Under the pieces are notes generated by a model. That model saw only the letters and a program-made list of their open reading frames with translations. It was not told where the DNA came from and ran no database searches. A DNA stretch of 8,605 nucleotides from Acidobacteriota bacterium (lineage in GTDB: Bacteria; Acidobacteriota; Terriglobia; Bryobacterales; Bryobacteraceae): assembly GCA_021788955.1 (NCBI GenBank), contig JAJYKC010000065.1, positions 1 to 8,605 of the forward strand, read 5' to 3'. Within the stretch, counting starts at the first letter, position 1; every line of letters begins with the position of its first letter. Made by a program: the position numbers and the translations under genes. This document shows, in pieces, positions 1-6,245 of the stretch.

Positions 1-531
1 CTGTACGAAGCGGTGCGGCATCACCGGGCCGGCGAGCGCGCCGGTACGCATAAGACGAAGACGCGCCACGAAGTCTCCGGTTCCGGCAAGAAGCTGTGGA
101 AGCAGAAGGGCACCGGCCGCGCGCGTATGGGCTCGATCCGTTCGCCGCTGTGGCGCCACGGCGGCACCACCCACGGTCCGCAACCGCGCGACTACAGCTA
201 CAAGCTTCCCAAGAAGATGATCCTGGGCGCGCTGCGGTCGGCGCTGACCGCGAAGCTGCGGGACGGCGAACTGAAAGTCGTGCAGGCGTTCACCATCGCC
301 GATCACAAGACCAAGTCGATGCAGGCGGTGCTCCAGGCGCTCGAAGCCGATCGCAAGGTGCTGCTGGTGGACAACGGTGAGAATCGCAATCTGAGCCTGG
401 GTTCGCGGAACCTGCCGGGCGTGAAGATGACGTTGGCGCGCGACGTGAACGTCTACGATCTGCTCGGACACGACCGCGTGCTGGTGTCGGAAGAGGCGGC
501 GAAGAAGCTGTCGGAGGCGCTGGCGAAATGA
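1..531 (+). CDS. rplD: 50S ribosomal protein L4 (5'-truncated by window)
   Basis: L4 binds 23S rRNA early in 50S assembly and sends a long loop to the constriction of the exit tunnel. The frame is open from base 1, so the gene starts upstream: 176 codons are visible, against a usual length near 205, leaving roughly 30 N-terminal residues missing. The tunnel loop is seen at visible residues 27-55, with the highly conserved KQKGTGRARMGSIRSPLW core. The C-terminal Rossmann-like domain ends with the usual NVYDLLGHDRVLVSEEA segment. The gene ends in TGA inside an ATGA overlap with L23, which points to translational coupling. In E. coli L4 also represses the S10 operon by acting on the leader mRNA; that leader is not in this window, so regulation here is unknown. 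Identity is clear from sequence and position. Confidence 0.97.
   Translation: MYEAVRHHRAGERAGTHKTKTRHEVSGSGKKLWKQKGTGRARMGSIRSPLWRHGGTTHGPQPRDYSYKLPKKMILGALRSALTAKLRDGELKVVQAFTIADHKTKSMQAVLQALEADRKVLLVDNGENRNLSLGSRNLPGVKMTLARDVNVYDLLGHDRVLVSEEAAKKLSEALAK
513..517 (+). promoter_or_regulatory. Shine-Dalgarno GGAGG for rplW inside rplD
   Basis: A full GGAGG lies in the last codons of L4, 10 bases before the L23 ATG. It supports the ATG at 528 as the L23 start even though this overlaps the L4 stop. Confidence 0.75.
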
Positions 532-815
532 CGATCTACGAAGTGATTCTCAAGCCGGTGGTCACCGAAAAGGGCCACACGAAGCGGGAAGCTGAGCGGA
601 CGCTTTGCTTTGAAGTGCAGCCGAAGGCGACCAAAACGCAGATCCGGTCGGCGGTCGAGAAGCTGTTCAAGGTGAAGGTGGACGAGGTGCGCACGGGCAA
701 TACGGTGGGAAAGCTGCGGCGCCGGGGACGGTTCTCCGGTTTCCGGGCTGACACGAAGAAGGCCTGGGTGCGGTTGAAGGCGGGCGAAAAGATGCCCGAG
801 TATTCGGATATTTAA
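528..815 (+). CDS. rplW: 50S ribosomal protein L23
   Basis: L23 sits at the rim of the polypeptide exit tunnel and is the docking site for trigger factor and the signal recognition particle. The 95-residue product has normal length and the family's alpha/beta layout. The N-terminal KPVVTEK motif (residues 9-15) places Glu14 at the position of E. coli Glu18, the trigger-factor contact. The central KATKTQIRSAVEKLFKVKV helix-strand segment and the C-terminal KKAWVRLKAGE strand are typical. The start overlaps the L4 stop by four bases, with GGAGG at a good distance. The rRNA-binding extended loop (about residues 60-75) is very arginine-rich, as expected. Nothing is missing or unusual. Confidence 0.98.
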   Translation: MTIYEVILKPVVTEKGHTKREAERTLCFEVQPKATKTQIRSAVEKLFKVKVDEVRTGNTVGKLRRRGRFSGFRADTKKAWVRLKAGEKMPEYSDI

Positions 816-818
816 CGC

Positions 819-822
819 GGAG
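819..822 (+). promoter_or_regulatory. Shine-Dalgarno GGAG deciding the rplB start
   Basis: GGAG lies 8 bases before the ATG at 831 and 14 bases before the in-frame ATG at 837. The spacing favours the upstream start (MPMKKF...). Confidence 0.6.
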
Positions 823-830
823 CGAGTTCC

Positions 831-1661
831 ATGCCGATGAAAAAGTTCAAACCGACGACTCCCTCCCGGCGTTTCACCACGCTGGTGACGCGGGAGGAGA
901 TCACGAAGGACCGGCCCGAAAAGTCGCTGACCGTGGGCAAGAAGCGGACCGGCGGCCGTGCCAGCTCGGGGCTGGTCTCGTCGCGGTTCCGGGGCGGCGG
1001 CGCCAAACGGGCGTACCGCGAAATCGACTTCAAGCGCGACAAGAACGGTGTTCCGGCCAAGGTGGCCGCCATCGAGTACGACCCGAACCGTTCGGCGCGC
1101 ATCGCGCTGCTGCATTATGCCGACGGCGACAAGCGCTACATTTTGGCGCCGGTCGGCCTGGCCGTTGGCCGGACGGTGAGCTCGGGTCCGGAAGCCGACA
1201 TCCTGGTCGGCAATGCGCTTCCGCTGAACAATATTCCTCCGGGCACCGTCGTTCACAACATTGAGCTGAAGCCGGGCAAGGGCGGGCAGATGGCCCGTTC
1301 GGCCGGCGCGCAGGCCCAGCTTGTCTCCCGCGAGGGCGGCATCGCGCTGCTGAAGCTGCCTTCGGGCGAAGTGCGGCGGGTGCAGGCCGAATGCATGGCC
1401 ACGGTCGGCCAGGTCGGCAACGTCGAGCATGAAAACGAGTCGCACGGCAAGGCGGGCAAGACCCGGTGGCTGGGGAAGCGGCCGCATAACCGCGGCGTGT
1501 CGATGAATCCGGTTGACCATCCGCACGGCGGCGGCGAAGGCAAGACTTCCGGCGGACGCCATCCGGTGACGCCCTGGGGCCAGCCGACGCGCGGCTTCAA
1601 GACGCGCAATAACAAGCGGACGGATAAGTGGATCGTAAGCCGGAAGGCGAAGAAGCGGTAG
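831..1661 (+). CDS. rplB: 50S ribosomal protein L2
   Basis: L2 is a primary 23S rRNA-binding protein needed for subunit association and peptidyl-transferase activity. The 276-residue product has the family's usual length: an N-terminal extension, an OB-fold domain (about 45-125), an SH3-like domain (about 130-200) and a long basic C-terminal tail. The C-terminal [13 protein letters not shown] motif (225-237) is intact; His230 corresponds to E. coli His229, implicated in peptidyl-transferase function. The [24 protein letters not shown] core is canonical. One oddity: the usual RH(R/K)GGGHK motif reads RFRGGGAK here (52-59), so both histidines are replaced. A second in-frame ATG lies two codons downstream, but Shine-Dalgarno spacing favours 831. 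The gene sits between L23 and S19 as usual, with gaps of 15 and 16 bases. Confidence 0.98.
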   Translation: MPMKKFKPTTPSRRFTTLVTREEITKDRPEKSLTVGKKRTGGRASSGLVSSRFRGGGAKRAYREIDFKRDKNGVPAKVAAIEYDPNRSARIALLHYADGDKRYILAPVGLAVGRTVSSGPEADILVGNALPLNNIPPGTVVHNIELKPGKGGQMARSAGAQAQLVSREGGIALLKLPSGEVRRVQAECMATVGQVGNVEHENESHGKAGKTRWLGKRPHNRGVSMNPVDHPHGGGEGKTSGGRHPVTPWGQPTRGFKTRNNKRTDKWIVSRKAKKR

Positions 1662-1677
1662 GGCGGAGAGAACGGGA

Positions 1678-1968
1678 ATGAGCAGATCGCTTAAAAAAGG
1701 ACCGTTCACCGACGAGCACCTGGTTATCAAGGTGAACGCGATGAACGAGAAGAACGAAAAGAAGGTGGTGCGCACCTGGTCGCGCCGCTCGACGATCCGG
1801 CCCGAGTTCGTCGGCCACACGCTGGCGGTGCACAACGGCAAGAAGTTTATCCCGGTATATGTGACCGAGAACATGGTCGGCCACAAGCTGGGCGAGTTTT
1901 CCCCGACGCGTACGTTCAAGGGGCACGCTGCGAAAGCGGCGGCCGAGAAAGGCGCCAAGCCGGCCTAA
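1678..1968 (+). CDS. rpsS: 30S ribosomal protein S19
   Basis: S19 lies in the head of the small subunit near the A-site finger and forms a complex with S13 that contacts 16S rRNA. The 96-residue product is near the usual 92. It opens with the standard [10 protein letters not shown] and carries the conserved core [16 protein letters not shown] (33-48), followed by [23 protein letters not shown] and the SPTRTFKGH tail. A GGAGAG element ends 7 bases before the ATG, which supports this start. The lysine/alanine-rich end (about residues 84-96) is the variable tail of the family. The TAA stop shares its last A with an out-of-frame ATG at 1968; that frame is not a gene. Confidence 0.98.
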   Translation: MSRSLKKGPFTDEHLVIKVNAMNEKNEKKVVRTWSRRSTIRPEFVGHTLAVHNGKKFIPVYVTENMVGHKLGEFSPTRTFKGHAAKAAAEKGAKPA

Positions 1969-1977
1969 TGGCCCGGC

Positions 1978-1982
1978 GGAGG
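1978..1982 (+). promoter_or_regulatory. Shine-Dalgarno GGAGG for rplV
   Basis: A full GGAGG lies in the 24-base S19-L22 gap, 10 bases before the ATG at 1993. It fixes L22 initiation there and not at the out-of-frame ATG at 1968. Confidence 0.7.
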
Positions 1983-1992
1983 CAAGAACACG

Positions 1993-2331
1993 ATGGAAGC
2001 GAGAGCGGAAGCACGGTATATCAGAACGTCGCCGCAGAAGGCGCGGCTCGTGGTGGATCTCATCCGCGGCCGCAAGGCGGGCGAAGCGATTCACATCCTG
2101 CGAAGCGCCAACAAGCGGATGGCGCCGGTGGTGGAGAAGGTGCTGCGTTCGGCGATCGCCAACGCGGAGAACAAGTCAAGCGACGTGGACGTGGACCAGT
2201 TGATCGTGACGGAAGCGTACGTGAACGAAGGACCGCGGATGAAGCGCATCCGGCCGGCGCCGATGGGCCGTGCCTACCGCTATCAGCGGCGCTCGGCGCA
2301 CATTGTAGTCACGGTGGGAGAGAAGGAATAG
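1993..2331 (+). CDS. rplV: 50S ribosomal protein L22
   Basis: L22 is a 23S rRNA-binding assembly protein whose long beta-hairpin lines the exit tunnel opposite the L4 loop; changes at the hairpin tip cause macrolide resistance in several bacteria. The 112-residue product has the normal length. The N-terminal part carries RYIRTSPQKARLVVDLIRG (9-27), followed by the helical segment to about residue 70. The hairpin spans roughly 78-103, with the tip sequence MKRIRPAPMGRA (83-94). The MKR at 83-85 corresponds to the triplet deleted in the classical E. coli erythromycin-resistant mutant, so the tip looks wild type. A GGGAG and an AAGGA for the next gene, rpsC, lie in its last codons. Confidence 0.98.
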   Translation: MEARAEARYIRTSPQKARLVVDLIRGRKAGEAIHILRSANKRMAPVVEKVLRSAIANAENKSSDVDVDQLIVTEAYVNEGPRMKRIRPAPMGRAYRYQRRSAHIVVTVGEKE

Positions 2332-2334
2332 CCG

Positions 2335-3225
2335 ATGGGACAGAAAGTACATCCGTACGGATTCCGCCTGGGCGTCACCAAGAACTGGCGTTCGCGCTGG
2401 TTCGCCAAGCAGGATTACGCCAAGCTGCTCAAGGAAGACCTCGAGCTGAAGAAGTCCCTGCACACCCGCCTGAAGGCGGCCGGGGTCAGCTCGGTCGAAG
2501 TCGACCGGCCGGGCAACAAGTTGCGGATCACGATCCGCACCTCGCGTCCGGGCATCATCATCGGCCGTAAAGGCGCCGAGATCGAGAAGCTGAAGCAGGA
2601 TCTGGCGGCCAAGACCAAGCGCGAGGTGTTCATCGACATCCAGGAGGTTCACAAGCCGGAGCTCGATGCCCAGCTTGTGGCCGAGTCGATCGCGCTGCAG
2701 CTTGAAAAACGCGTGGCCTTCCGCCGCGCGATGCGCAAGGCCGTGGATTCGGCGCTGCGCTTCGGCTGCAAGGGGATCAAGGTTCGCGTGTCGGGCCGCC
2801 TGAACGGCGCCGAAATCGCGCGGAGCGAGTGGTATCTGCAGGGCCGTTTGCCGCTGCATACGCTGCGAGCGGATCTGGAATACGGCTTTGCCCAGGCTTA
2901 CACCACCTACGGTGTGATCGGGATTAAGTGCTGGGTGTACAAGGGCGAGATTATCGAAGGCGGACGGCGGGTATCGCTGCGTCACGAGCCCGAGCCGCGG
3001 CGTGCGCCGTTGCGGGACCGGGAGCGGCGCGAGCGCCGGGCTCCATCGCCGGTCAGTGCGCCGCCCGCGCCCGAAGCTGCTCCGGCCGGTGGCCTGCAGC
3101 AGGCGCCGCCTCCGAGCGAGCGCATAGGCGGGCCGATACTGCCGCCGTTGACGCCGCCGCGCAAGGTCGAGTTCCAGGCGCCGGCGGAAACCGAGCCGGG
3201 CTCCGGCGAGACGAAGAGCGAGTAA
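2335..3225 (+). CDS. rpsC: 30S ribosomal protein S3 with long C-terminal extension
   Basis: S3 is in the 30S head at the mRNA entry channel, where with S4 and S5 it takes part in mRNA unwinding. The first ~213 residues are standard: MGQKVHP start, a type II KH domain (about 39-107) with GXXG loop G77-R-K-G80, the basic stretch FRRAMRKA (129-136) aligned with the mRNA-helicase residues, and the C-terminal S3 domain with [15 protein letters not shown] and [14 protein letters not shown]. At 296 residues it is about 60 longer than E. coli S3 (233). The extra tail has an Arg/Glu-rich part (about 218-236) followed by a Pro/Ala-rich part (about 237-290) and an acidic end. The tail is probably disordered; its function is unknown. 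L22 ends only 3 bases upstream, and AAGGA within L22 lies 7 bases before the ATG. Confidence 0.97.
   Translation: MGQKVHPYGFRLGVTKNWRSRWFAKQDYAKLLKEDLELKKSLHTRLKAAGVSSVEVDRPGNKLRITIRTSRPGIIIGRKGAEIEKLKQDLAAKTKREVFIDIQEVHKPELDAQLVAESIALQLEKRVAFRRAMRKAVDSALRFGCKGIKVRVSGRLNGAEIARSEWYLQGRLPLHTLRADLEYGFAQAYTTYGVIGIKCWVYKGEIIEGGRRVSLRHEPEPRRAPLRDRERRERRAPSPVSAPPAPEAAPAGGLQQAPPPSERIGGPILPPLTPPRKVEFQAPAETEPGSGETKSE
3021..3044. repeat. Interrupted inverted repeat inside the rpsC tail
   Basis: The arms GGAGC and GGCGC are answered by GCGCC and GCTCC, with a 2-base GA centre and a 2-base GG bulge between the two right-hand arms. As RNA this could form a stem of about nine G-C-rich pairs with a four-base loop. 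It lies in the codons for the Arg/Glu-rich S3 extension. There is no T-run after it, so it does not look like a terminator. It may simply follow from the codon composition there. Confidence 0.35.
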
Positions 3226-3238
3226 GGGCTGAAATTAA

Positions 3239-3243
3239 GGGAG
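3239..3243 (+). promoter_or_regulatory. Shine-Dalgarno GGGAG deciding the rplP start
   Basis: GGGAG lies 10 bases before the ATG at 3254 and 16 bases before the in-frame ATG at 3260. Spacing and the family's usual MLMPK N-terminus both favour 3254. Confidence 0.65.
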
Positions 3244-3253
3244 ACTTGACGCC

Positions 3254-3670
3254 ATGTTGATGCCCAAGAAGGTGAAATACCGCAAGCAGCAGCGCGGCCG
3301 GATGGCCGGTAAGGCCTGGCGCGGTTCGTCGCTGGCCTTCGGTGATTTCGGTTTGAAGGCGATGAGGTGCGGCTGGATTACCGACCGGCAGATCGAAGCG
3401 GCCCGTGTTGCGATGACGCGCTTCATCAAGCGCGGCGGCAAGGTTTGGATCCGGTTGTTCCCCGACAAGCCGATCACGAAGAAGCCCGCCGAAACCCGTA
3501 TGGGTAAGGGCAAGGGCGCGCCGGAACAGTGGGTAGCGGTGATCCGGCCCGGGAAAATTTTGTTCGAAATGGAAGGCGTGCCGCGTGAGACGGCGGCCGA
3601 GGCGATGCGGCTGGCGGCGATGAAACTGCCGCTGCCAACCAAGCTGGTGACTCGCGAGGAGTCTCTGTAG
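3254..3670 (+). CDS. rplP: 50S ribosomal protein L16
   Basis: L16 binds at the base of the central protuberance, helps position A-site tRNA and is a late assembly factor of the 50S subunit. The 138-residue length and the [17 protein letters not shown] opening are canonical. The [18 protein letters not shown] segment (61-78) and the RMGKGKG loop (82-88) are intact. Arg82 corresponds to E. coli Arg81, the residue hydroxylated by YcfD/RoxA in that species; whether it is modified here cannot be seen. The C-terminal [19 protein letters not shown] helix region is typical. The start is chosen at 3254 over the in-frame ATG at 3260 on Shine-Dalgarno spacing. The 28-base gap from S3 is among the largest in the window. 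Confidence 0.98.
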   Translation: MLMPKKVKYRKQQRGRMAGKAWRGSSLAFGDFGLKAMRCGWITDRQIEAARVAMTRFIKRGGKVWIRLFPDKPITKKPAETRMGKGKGAPEQWVAVIRPGKILFEMEGVPRETAAEAMRLAAMKLPLPTKLVTREESL

Positions 3671-3692
3671 TCCAGCGGATGGAAAACGAGCC

Positions 3693-3926
3693 ATGAAAGC
3701 CGACAAGATTCGAGATTACGACGAGACCGAACTTTCCACCGAGGTGCGGGACGCGAAGGAACAGCTTTTCCGGCTGCGCTTCCAGATGGGCATGGGGCAG
3801 TTGGAAGGTTTGAAGAAGTACCGCGCCCTGAAAAAGGACCAGGCGCGCATGCTGACCATTCAGCGGCAGCGGGAGATCAACCCGGAGTTGACGCCGGCGG
3901 CGAAGGGAAAGAAGAAAGGCAAGTAA
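3693..3926 (+). CDS. rpmC: 50S ribosomal protein L29
   Basis: L29 is a small helical-hairpin protein next to L23 at the exit-tunnel rim. The 77-residue product has the expected two long helices: about residues 10-37, with [17 protein letters not shown], and about 41-63, with [19 protein letters not shown]. It is about ten residues longer than typical because of a basic tail ending in KGKKKGK. The upstream region has no strong Shine-Dalgarno: only GGA and GAG fragments in the 22-base gap after L16, weaker than for most genes here. Initiation could depend partly on coupling to L16. L29 ends 3 bases before S17. Identity rests on the conserved RLRFQ...GQLE signature and on position. Confidence 0.96.
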   Translation: MKADKIRDYDETELSTEVRDAKEQLFRLRFQMGMGQLEGLKKYRALKKDQARMLTIQRQREINPELTPAAKGKKKGK

Positions 3927-3929
3927 GCG

Positions 3930-4280
3930 ATGGCCGGGGAAGCGCAAAAGACGGGAAACAAAAACGAGAAGGTAGGCCAGGTTGTCTCGGCCCAAATGAG
4001 CAAGACGATCGTCGTCGAGGTGACGCGGCGCGTGCCGCACCCGCTGTACAAGCGGATCGTCACCAAGCGCAAGAAGTTCTATGCGCACGATGAGCAAGGC
4101 CAGGCCAAAGTCGGCGACGTGGTGCGGATCATCGAGTGCCGCCCGCTGAGCCGCCTCAAGCGCTGGCAGTTGGGCGAAATCGTCCGCAAGGCGGTGGATA
4201 CCGGAGTGGACCGGAGTGCCCTTGAAGCCGCCGGCGCCGCGCCGGAAATCCGCAAGAAGGGCGCCGGGAGGAAGTCATGA
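3930..4280 (+). CDS. rpsQ: 30S ribosomal protein S17 with C-terminal extension
   Basis: S17 is an OB-fold protein that binds helices 7 and 11 of 16S rRNA early in 30S body assembly. The core occupies about residues 14-88, with [35 protein letters not shown] and [19 protein letters not shown] all as in the family. At 116 residues it is clearly longer than the usual 80-90. There is a short polar N-terminal leader (1-13) and a tail from about 89 ending in KKGAGRKS. A 9-base direct repeat (ACCGGAGTG, 4200-4208 and 4210-4218) lies in the tail codons. Its TGA overlaps the L14 ATG. The last codons carry the L14 Shine-Dalgarno. Confidence 0.97.
   Translation: MAGEAQKTGNKNEKVGQVVSAQMSKTIVVEVTRRVPHPLYKRIVTKRKKFYAHDEQGQAKVGDVVRIIECRPLSRLKRWQLGEIVRKAVDTGVDRSALEAAGAAPEIRKKGAGRKS
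4266..4271 (+). promoter_or_regulatory. Shine-Dalgarno GGGAGG for rplN inside rpsQ
   Basis: GGGAGG in the S17 tail codons ends 5 bases before the L14 ATG at 4277. Together with the ATGA overlap it suggests coupled re-initiation of L14 after S17. Confidence 0.75.
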
Positions 4281-4645
4281 TCGGGATGAGAACCATCCTC
4301 GAGGTCGCTGACAACAGCGGCGCGAGGAAGCTGCAGTGCATTTTGCCGCGTGGCGGCGACTTGGGGCTGCGGGCCGGCTTGGGCGACGTAATCACGGCCA
4401 GCGTGAAAGAAGCCGCCCCGGATTCCAACATCAAGAAGGGGAAGGTGGTGCGGTGCGTGATCGTCCGGATGCGCAAGGAATCCCGCCGCAAGGACGGCAC
4501 CTACATCCGGTTCGATTCCAACGCCGCCGTGCTCATCAACGATGTCGGCGAGCCGGTTGGCACCCGCGTATTCGGCCCGGTGGCGCGCGAGTTGCGAGAC
4601 AAGCGGTTCATGAAGATCGTCTCGCTGGCGCCGGAGGTAATCTGA
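4277..4645 (+). CDS. rplN: 50S ribosomal protein L14
   Basis: L14 is one of the most conserved 50S proteins. It lies at the subunit interface, takes part in bridge B8, and is the target of the silencing factor RsfS in many bacteria. The 122-residue product has exactly the usual length. It opens [22 protein letters not shown] and carries [48 protein letters not shown] and the C-terminal [27 protein letters not shown], all canonical. In E. coli this gene opens the separate spc operon behind its own promoter. Here it overlaps S17 by four bases, so no intergenic promoter is possible. One base separates it from L24. Confidence 0.99.
   Translation: MIGMRTILEVADNSGARKLQCILPRGGDLGLRAGLGDVITASVKEAAPDSNIKKGKVVRCVIVRMRKESRRKDGTYIRFDSNAAVLINDVGEPVGTRVFGPVARELRDKRFMKIVSLAPEVI
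4633..4637 (+). promoter_or_regulatory. Shine-Dalgarno GGAGG deciding the rplX GTG start
   Basis: GGAGG in the last codons of L14 is 9 bases before the GTG at 4647 and 15 bases before the in-frame ATG at 4653. Spacing favours the GTG. Confidence 0.7.
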
Positions 4646-4646
4646 C

Positions 4647-5018
4647 GTGGCGATGCGGAAAAGGAACCCGGCCGAGCCGGTGAAGACACGAATTCGCAAG
4701 GACGACATGGTGAAGGTGATTTCCGGCCGCGACCGGGGTAAGACCGGCCGCGTGCTTTCGGTGAACCGCACCAAGGGGACGGCGGTGGTGGAAGGCGTCA
4801 TGATGGTCAAACGCCACACCAAGCCGAACCCCTCCCAGCAGATTAAGGGCGGGATCGCCGAGCGCGAGGGTCCGATTGCGCTGTCCAACATCATGGTGCT
4901 GGCCAGCGACGGGCGGCCGACGCGGATCAGCTACCGCGTGGAAGGCGTTGGCGTTTCGGCGCGGCGCGTGCGCGTGGCGCGGCGGACGGGCGAGCCGCTG
5001 GATAAGAGCGCGAAGTAA
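4647..5018 (+). CDS. rplX: 50S ribosomal protein L24 (GTG start)
   Basis: L24 is an assembly-initiator protein that binds the 5' part of 23S rRNA and lies near the tunnel exit. The 123-residue product carries the KOW motif (about residues 15-45: [21 protein letters not shown]) followed by [13 protein letters not shown] and the [18 protein letters not shown] segment, all typical. GTG is chosen because GGAGG lies 9 bases upstream. The alternative ATG at 4653 would remove only two residues (fMet-Ala) and has poorer spacing. It is the only non-ATG start in the window. The length is slightly above the common 100-115, owing to a basic C-terminal tail. It is separated from L14 by a single base, so translation is probably coupled. 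Confidence 0.97.
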   Translation: MAMRKRNPAEPVKTRIRKDDMVKVISGRDRGKTGRVLSVNRTKGTAVVEGVMMVKRHTKPNPSQQIKGGIAEREGPIALSNIMVLASDGRPTRISYRVEGVGVSARRVRVARRTGEPLDKSAK

Positions 5019-5039
5019 GGAGCTGCGGTAGGGAAGAAC

Positions 5040-5582
5040 ATGGCGGCGAGACTAAGACAGCATTACGTGAAGCGGGTGGTTCCGGAACTGACCAAGGAGT
5101 TCGGGTATAAGAACCCGATGGCGGTTCCCAAGATCCAGAAGATTTCGGTGAACATCGGGCTCGGCGAAAACACGCAGAACCAGAAGCTGATGGACGGCGC
5201 GGTGCAGGAATTGGGCCTGATCGCCGGACAGAAGCCGGTGGTGACCAAAGCCAAGAAGTCCATCGCGGCGTTCAAGCTCCGCGAAGGGATGTCGATCGGC
5301 TGCATGGTGACTCTGCGCGGAGACCGCATGTACGAGTTTCTCGACCGTTTGATGAACGTGGCTCTGCCCCGCGTTCGCGACTTCCGCGGCGTGTCGCCGA
5401 AGTCGTTCGACGGCCGGGGCAATTACACGCTCGGCATCAAGGACCAGTTGATCTTCCCGGAGATCGACTACAACAAGGTGGAAAAGGTGAAGGGCATGAA
5501 CGTCTGCATCACCACCTCCGCCAAGAGTGACGCCGAGGGCCTGGCTCTGTTGAAGCAGATGGGAATGCCGTTCCGGCAGTAG
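5040..5582 (+). CDS. rplE: 50S ribosomal protein L5
   Basis: L5 binds 5S rRNA, with L18, in the central protuberance and contacts the P-site tRNA elbow and the 30S head. The 180-residue length is exactly the family norm. The conserved segments run in order: [14 protein letters not shown] (about 30-43), ITAGQKP-like [24 protein letters not shown] (about 60-83), [25 protein letters not shown] (about 94-118) and the C-terminal [21 protein letters not shown] with the MPFRQ end. In E. coli S8 represses the spc operon by binding mRNA around the L5 start; the 21-base gap here shows no structure that I recognise as that operator. AGGG lies 6 bases before the ATG. Confidence 0.98.
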   Translation: MAARLRQHYVKRVVPELTKEFGYKNPMAVPKIQKISVNIGLGENTQNQKLMDGAVQELGLIAGQKPVVTKAKKSIAAFKLREGMSIGCMVTLRGDRMYEFLDRLMNVALPRVRDFRGVSPKSFDGRGNYTLGIKDQLIFPEIDYNKVEKVKGMNVCITTSAKSDAEGLALLKQMGMPFRQ

Positions 5583-5604
5583 GGAAGCGAAAGAGGAAGA
5601 AGCG

Positions 5605-5790
5605 ATGGCGACGACCGCGAAGATTTCGAAGGAACTGAAGAAGGCGAAATTCGCCTGCCGCAAGCGCAACCGGTGTTTCCGGTGCGGGCGGCCGCGCGGG
5701 TATCTGCGGAAGTTTCATCTCTGCCGGATCTGTTTCCGGCAGTTGGCGCTGTCCGGCGAGGTGCCGGGAGTTATCAAGGCGAGCTGGTAG
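5605..5790 (+). CDS. rpsZ: 30S ribosomal protein S14, zinc-binding type
   Basis: S14 is a 30S head protein needed for late assembly and positioned near the A site. This 61-residue product is the short, zinc-containing form. Two CXXC pairs are intact, Cys24-X2-Cys27 and Cys40-X2-Cys43, separated by the conserved [12 protein letters not shown] segment. The C-terminus reads [12 protein letters not shown], the family's hallmark ending. An extra Cys18 lies just before the ribbon. GAGG ends 8 bases before the ATG. Some genomes carry a second, zinc-free S14 elsewhere under zinc-responsive control; nothing in this window addresses that. The symbol rpsN (or rpsN1) is also used for this gene. Confidence 0.97.
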   Translation: MATTAKISKELKKAKFACRKRNRCFRCGRPRGYLRKFHLCRICFRQLALSGEVPGVIKASW

Positions 5791-5819
5791 CGGACGCCGG
5801 ATTGGAAGAGGTTTAGCGA

Positions 5820-6218
5820 ATGACGACGAGCGACCCCATCGCCGATATGCTGACCCGGGTGCGGAACGCGCTCCAGGCGCGCCACCCGAAAGTGGATGTG
5901 CCGGCCTCGCGGCTGAAGATGGACATCGCGCGCATTTTGAAGGAAGAGGGTTACATCTCCAACTTCAAAATGGCCGAGGACGGCAGCAAGAAGAGCATCC
6001 GGATTTACTTGAAGTACACGCCGGGCAACGTGCCTGTGATCTCGCGCATCGAGCGCGTGTCGCGGCCGGGCTGCCGCGTGTATGTAGGCAGCAAGGAAGC
6101 GCCGCCGGTTCTTGGCGGGTTGGGAATTAACATTTTGACGACGCCGAGAGGCGTCATGACCGGCGCGGCGGCGCGGCGTGAGAACGTCGGCGGCGAACTG
6201 CTCTGCCGGGTTTGGTAG
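5820..6218 (+). CDS. rpsH: 30S ribosomal protein S8
   Basis: S8 is a primary 16S rRNA-binding protein (helices 20-21) that organises the platform. In E. coli it also represses the spc operon. The 132-residue length is typical. The N-terminal domain carries TSDPIADMLTRVRNA (3-17) and the PASRLKMDIARILKEEGYI region. The C-terminal domain carries SRPGCRVYV, VLGGLGINIL and the RNA-binding GVMTGAAARRENVGGELLCRVW end. The usual STS loop before GVMT reads TTP here. GAGG lies 8 bases before the ATG. It follows S14 after 29 bases, the largest gap in the window. Confidence 0.98.
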   Translation: MTTSDPIADMLTRVRNALQARHPKVDVPASRLKMDIARILKEEGYISNFKMAEDGSKKSIRIYLKYTPGNVPVISRIERVSRPGCRVYVGSKEAPPVLGGLGINILTTPRGVMTGAAARRENVGGELLCRVW

Positions 6219-6245
6219 CAAGGACGCCGGGAGAACGAGACCACC

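Noticed and set aside
453..1958. A 501-codon open frame on the minus strand opposite L23, L2 and S19
   Set aside because: It lies opposite three unmistakable ribosomal protein genes. Its product is an Arg/Ala/Leu/His-rich string without recognisable domains, as expected from the antisense of GC-biased coding sequence.
1968..2570. A 200-codon + strand frame starting at the ATG that overlaps the S19 stop
   Set aside because: It runs out of frame through all of L22 and into S3. Its product is low-complexity, and the GGAGG at 1978 serves the L22 start instead.
2176..2985. A 269-codon minus-strand frame opposite L22 and S3
   Set aside because: Antisense shadow of conserved genes, with no recognisable motif or plausible initiation context seen.
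2928..3260. A 110-codon + strand frame overlapping the S3 tail in another phase
   Set aside because: Ala/Arg/Gly-rich shadow of the GC-rich tail; L16 has its own good start downstream.
5019..5060. Possible S8-binding operator at the L24-L5 junction, as in E. coli
   Set aside because: I could not draw a convincing stem with the helix-21-like bulge by eye in this 21-base gap and the first L5 codons, so it is not listed as a feature.
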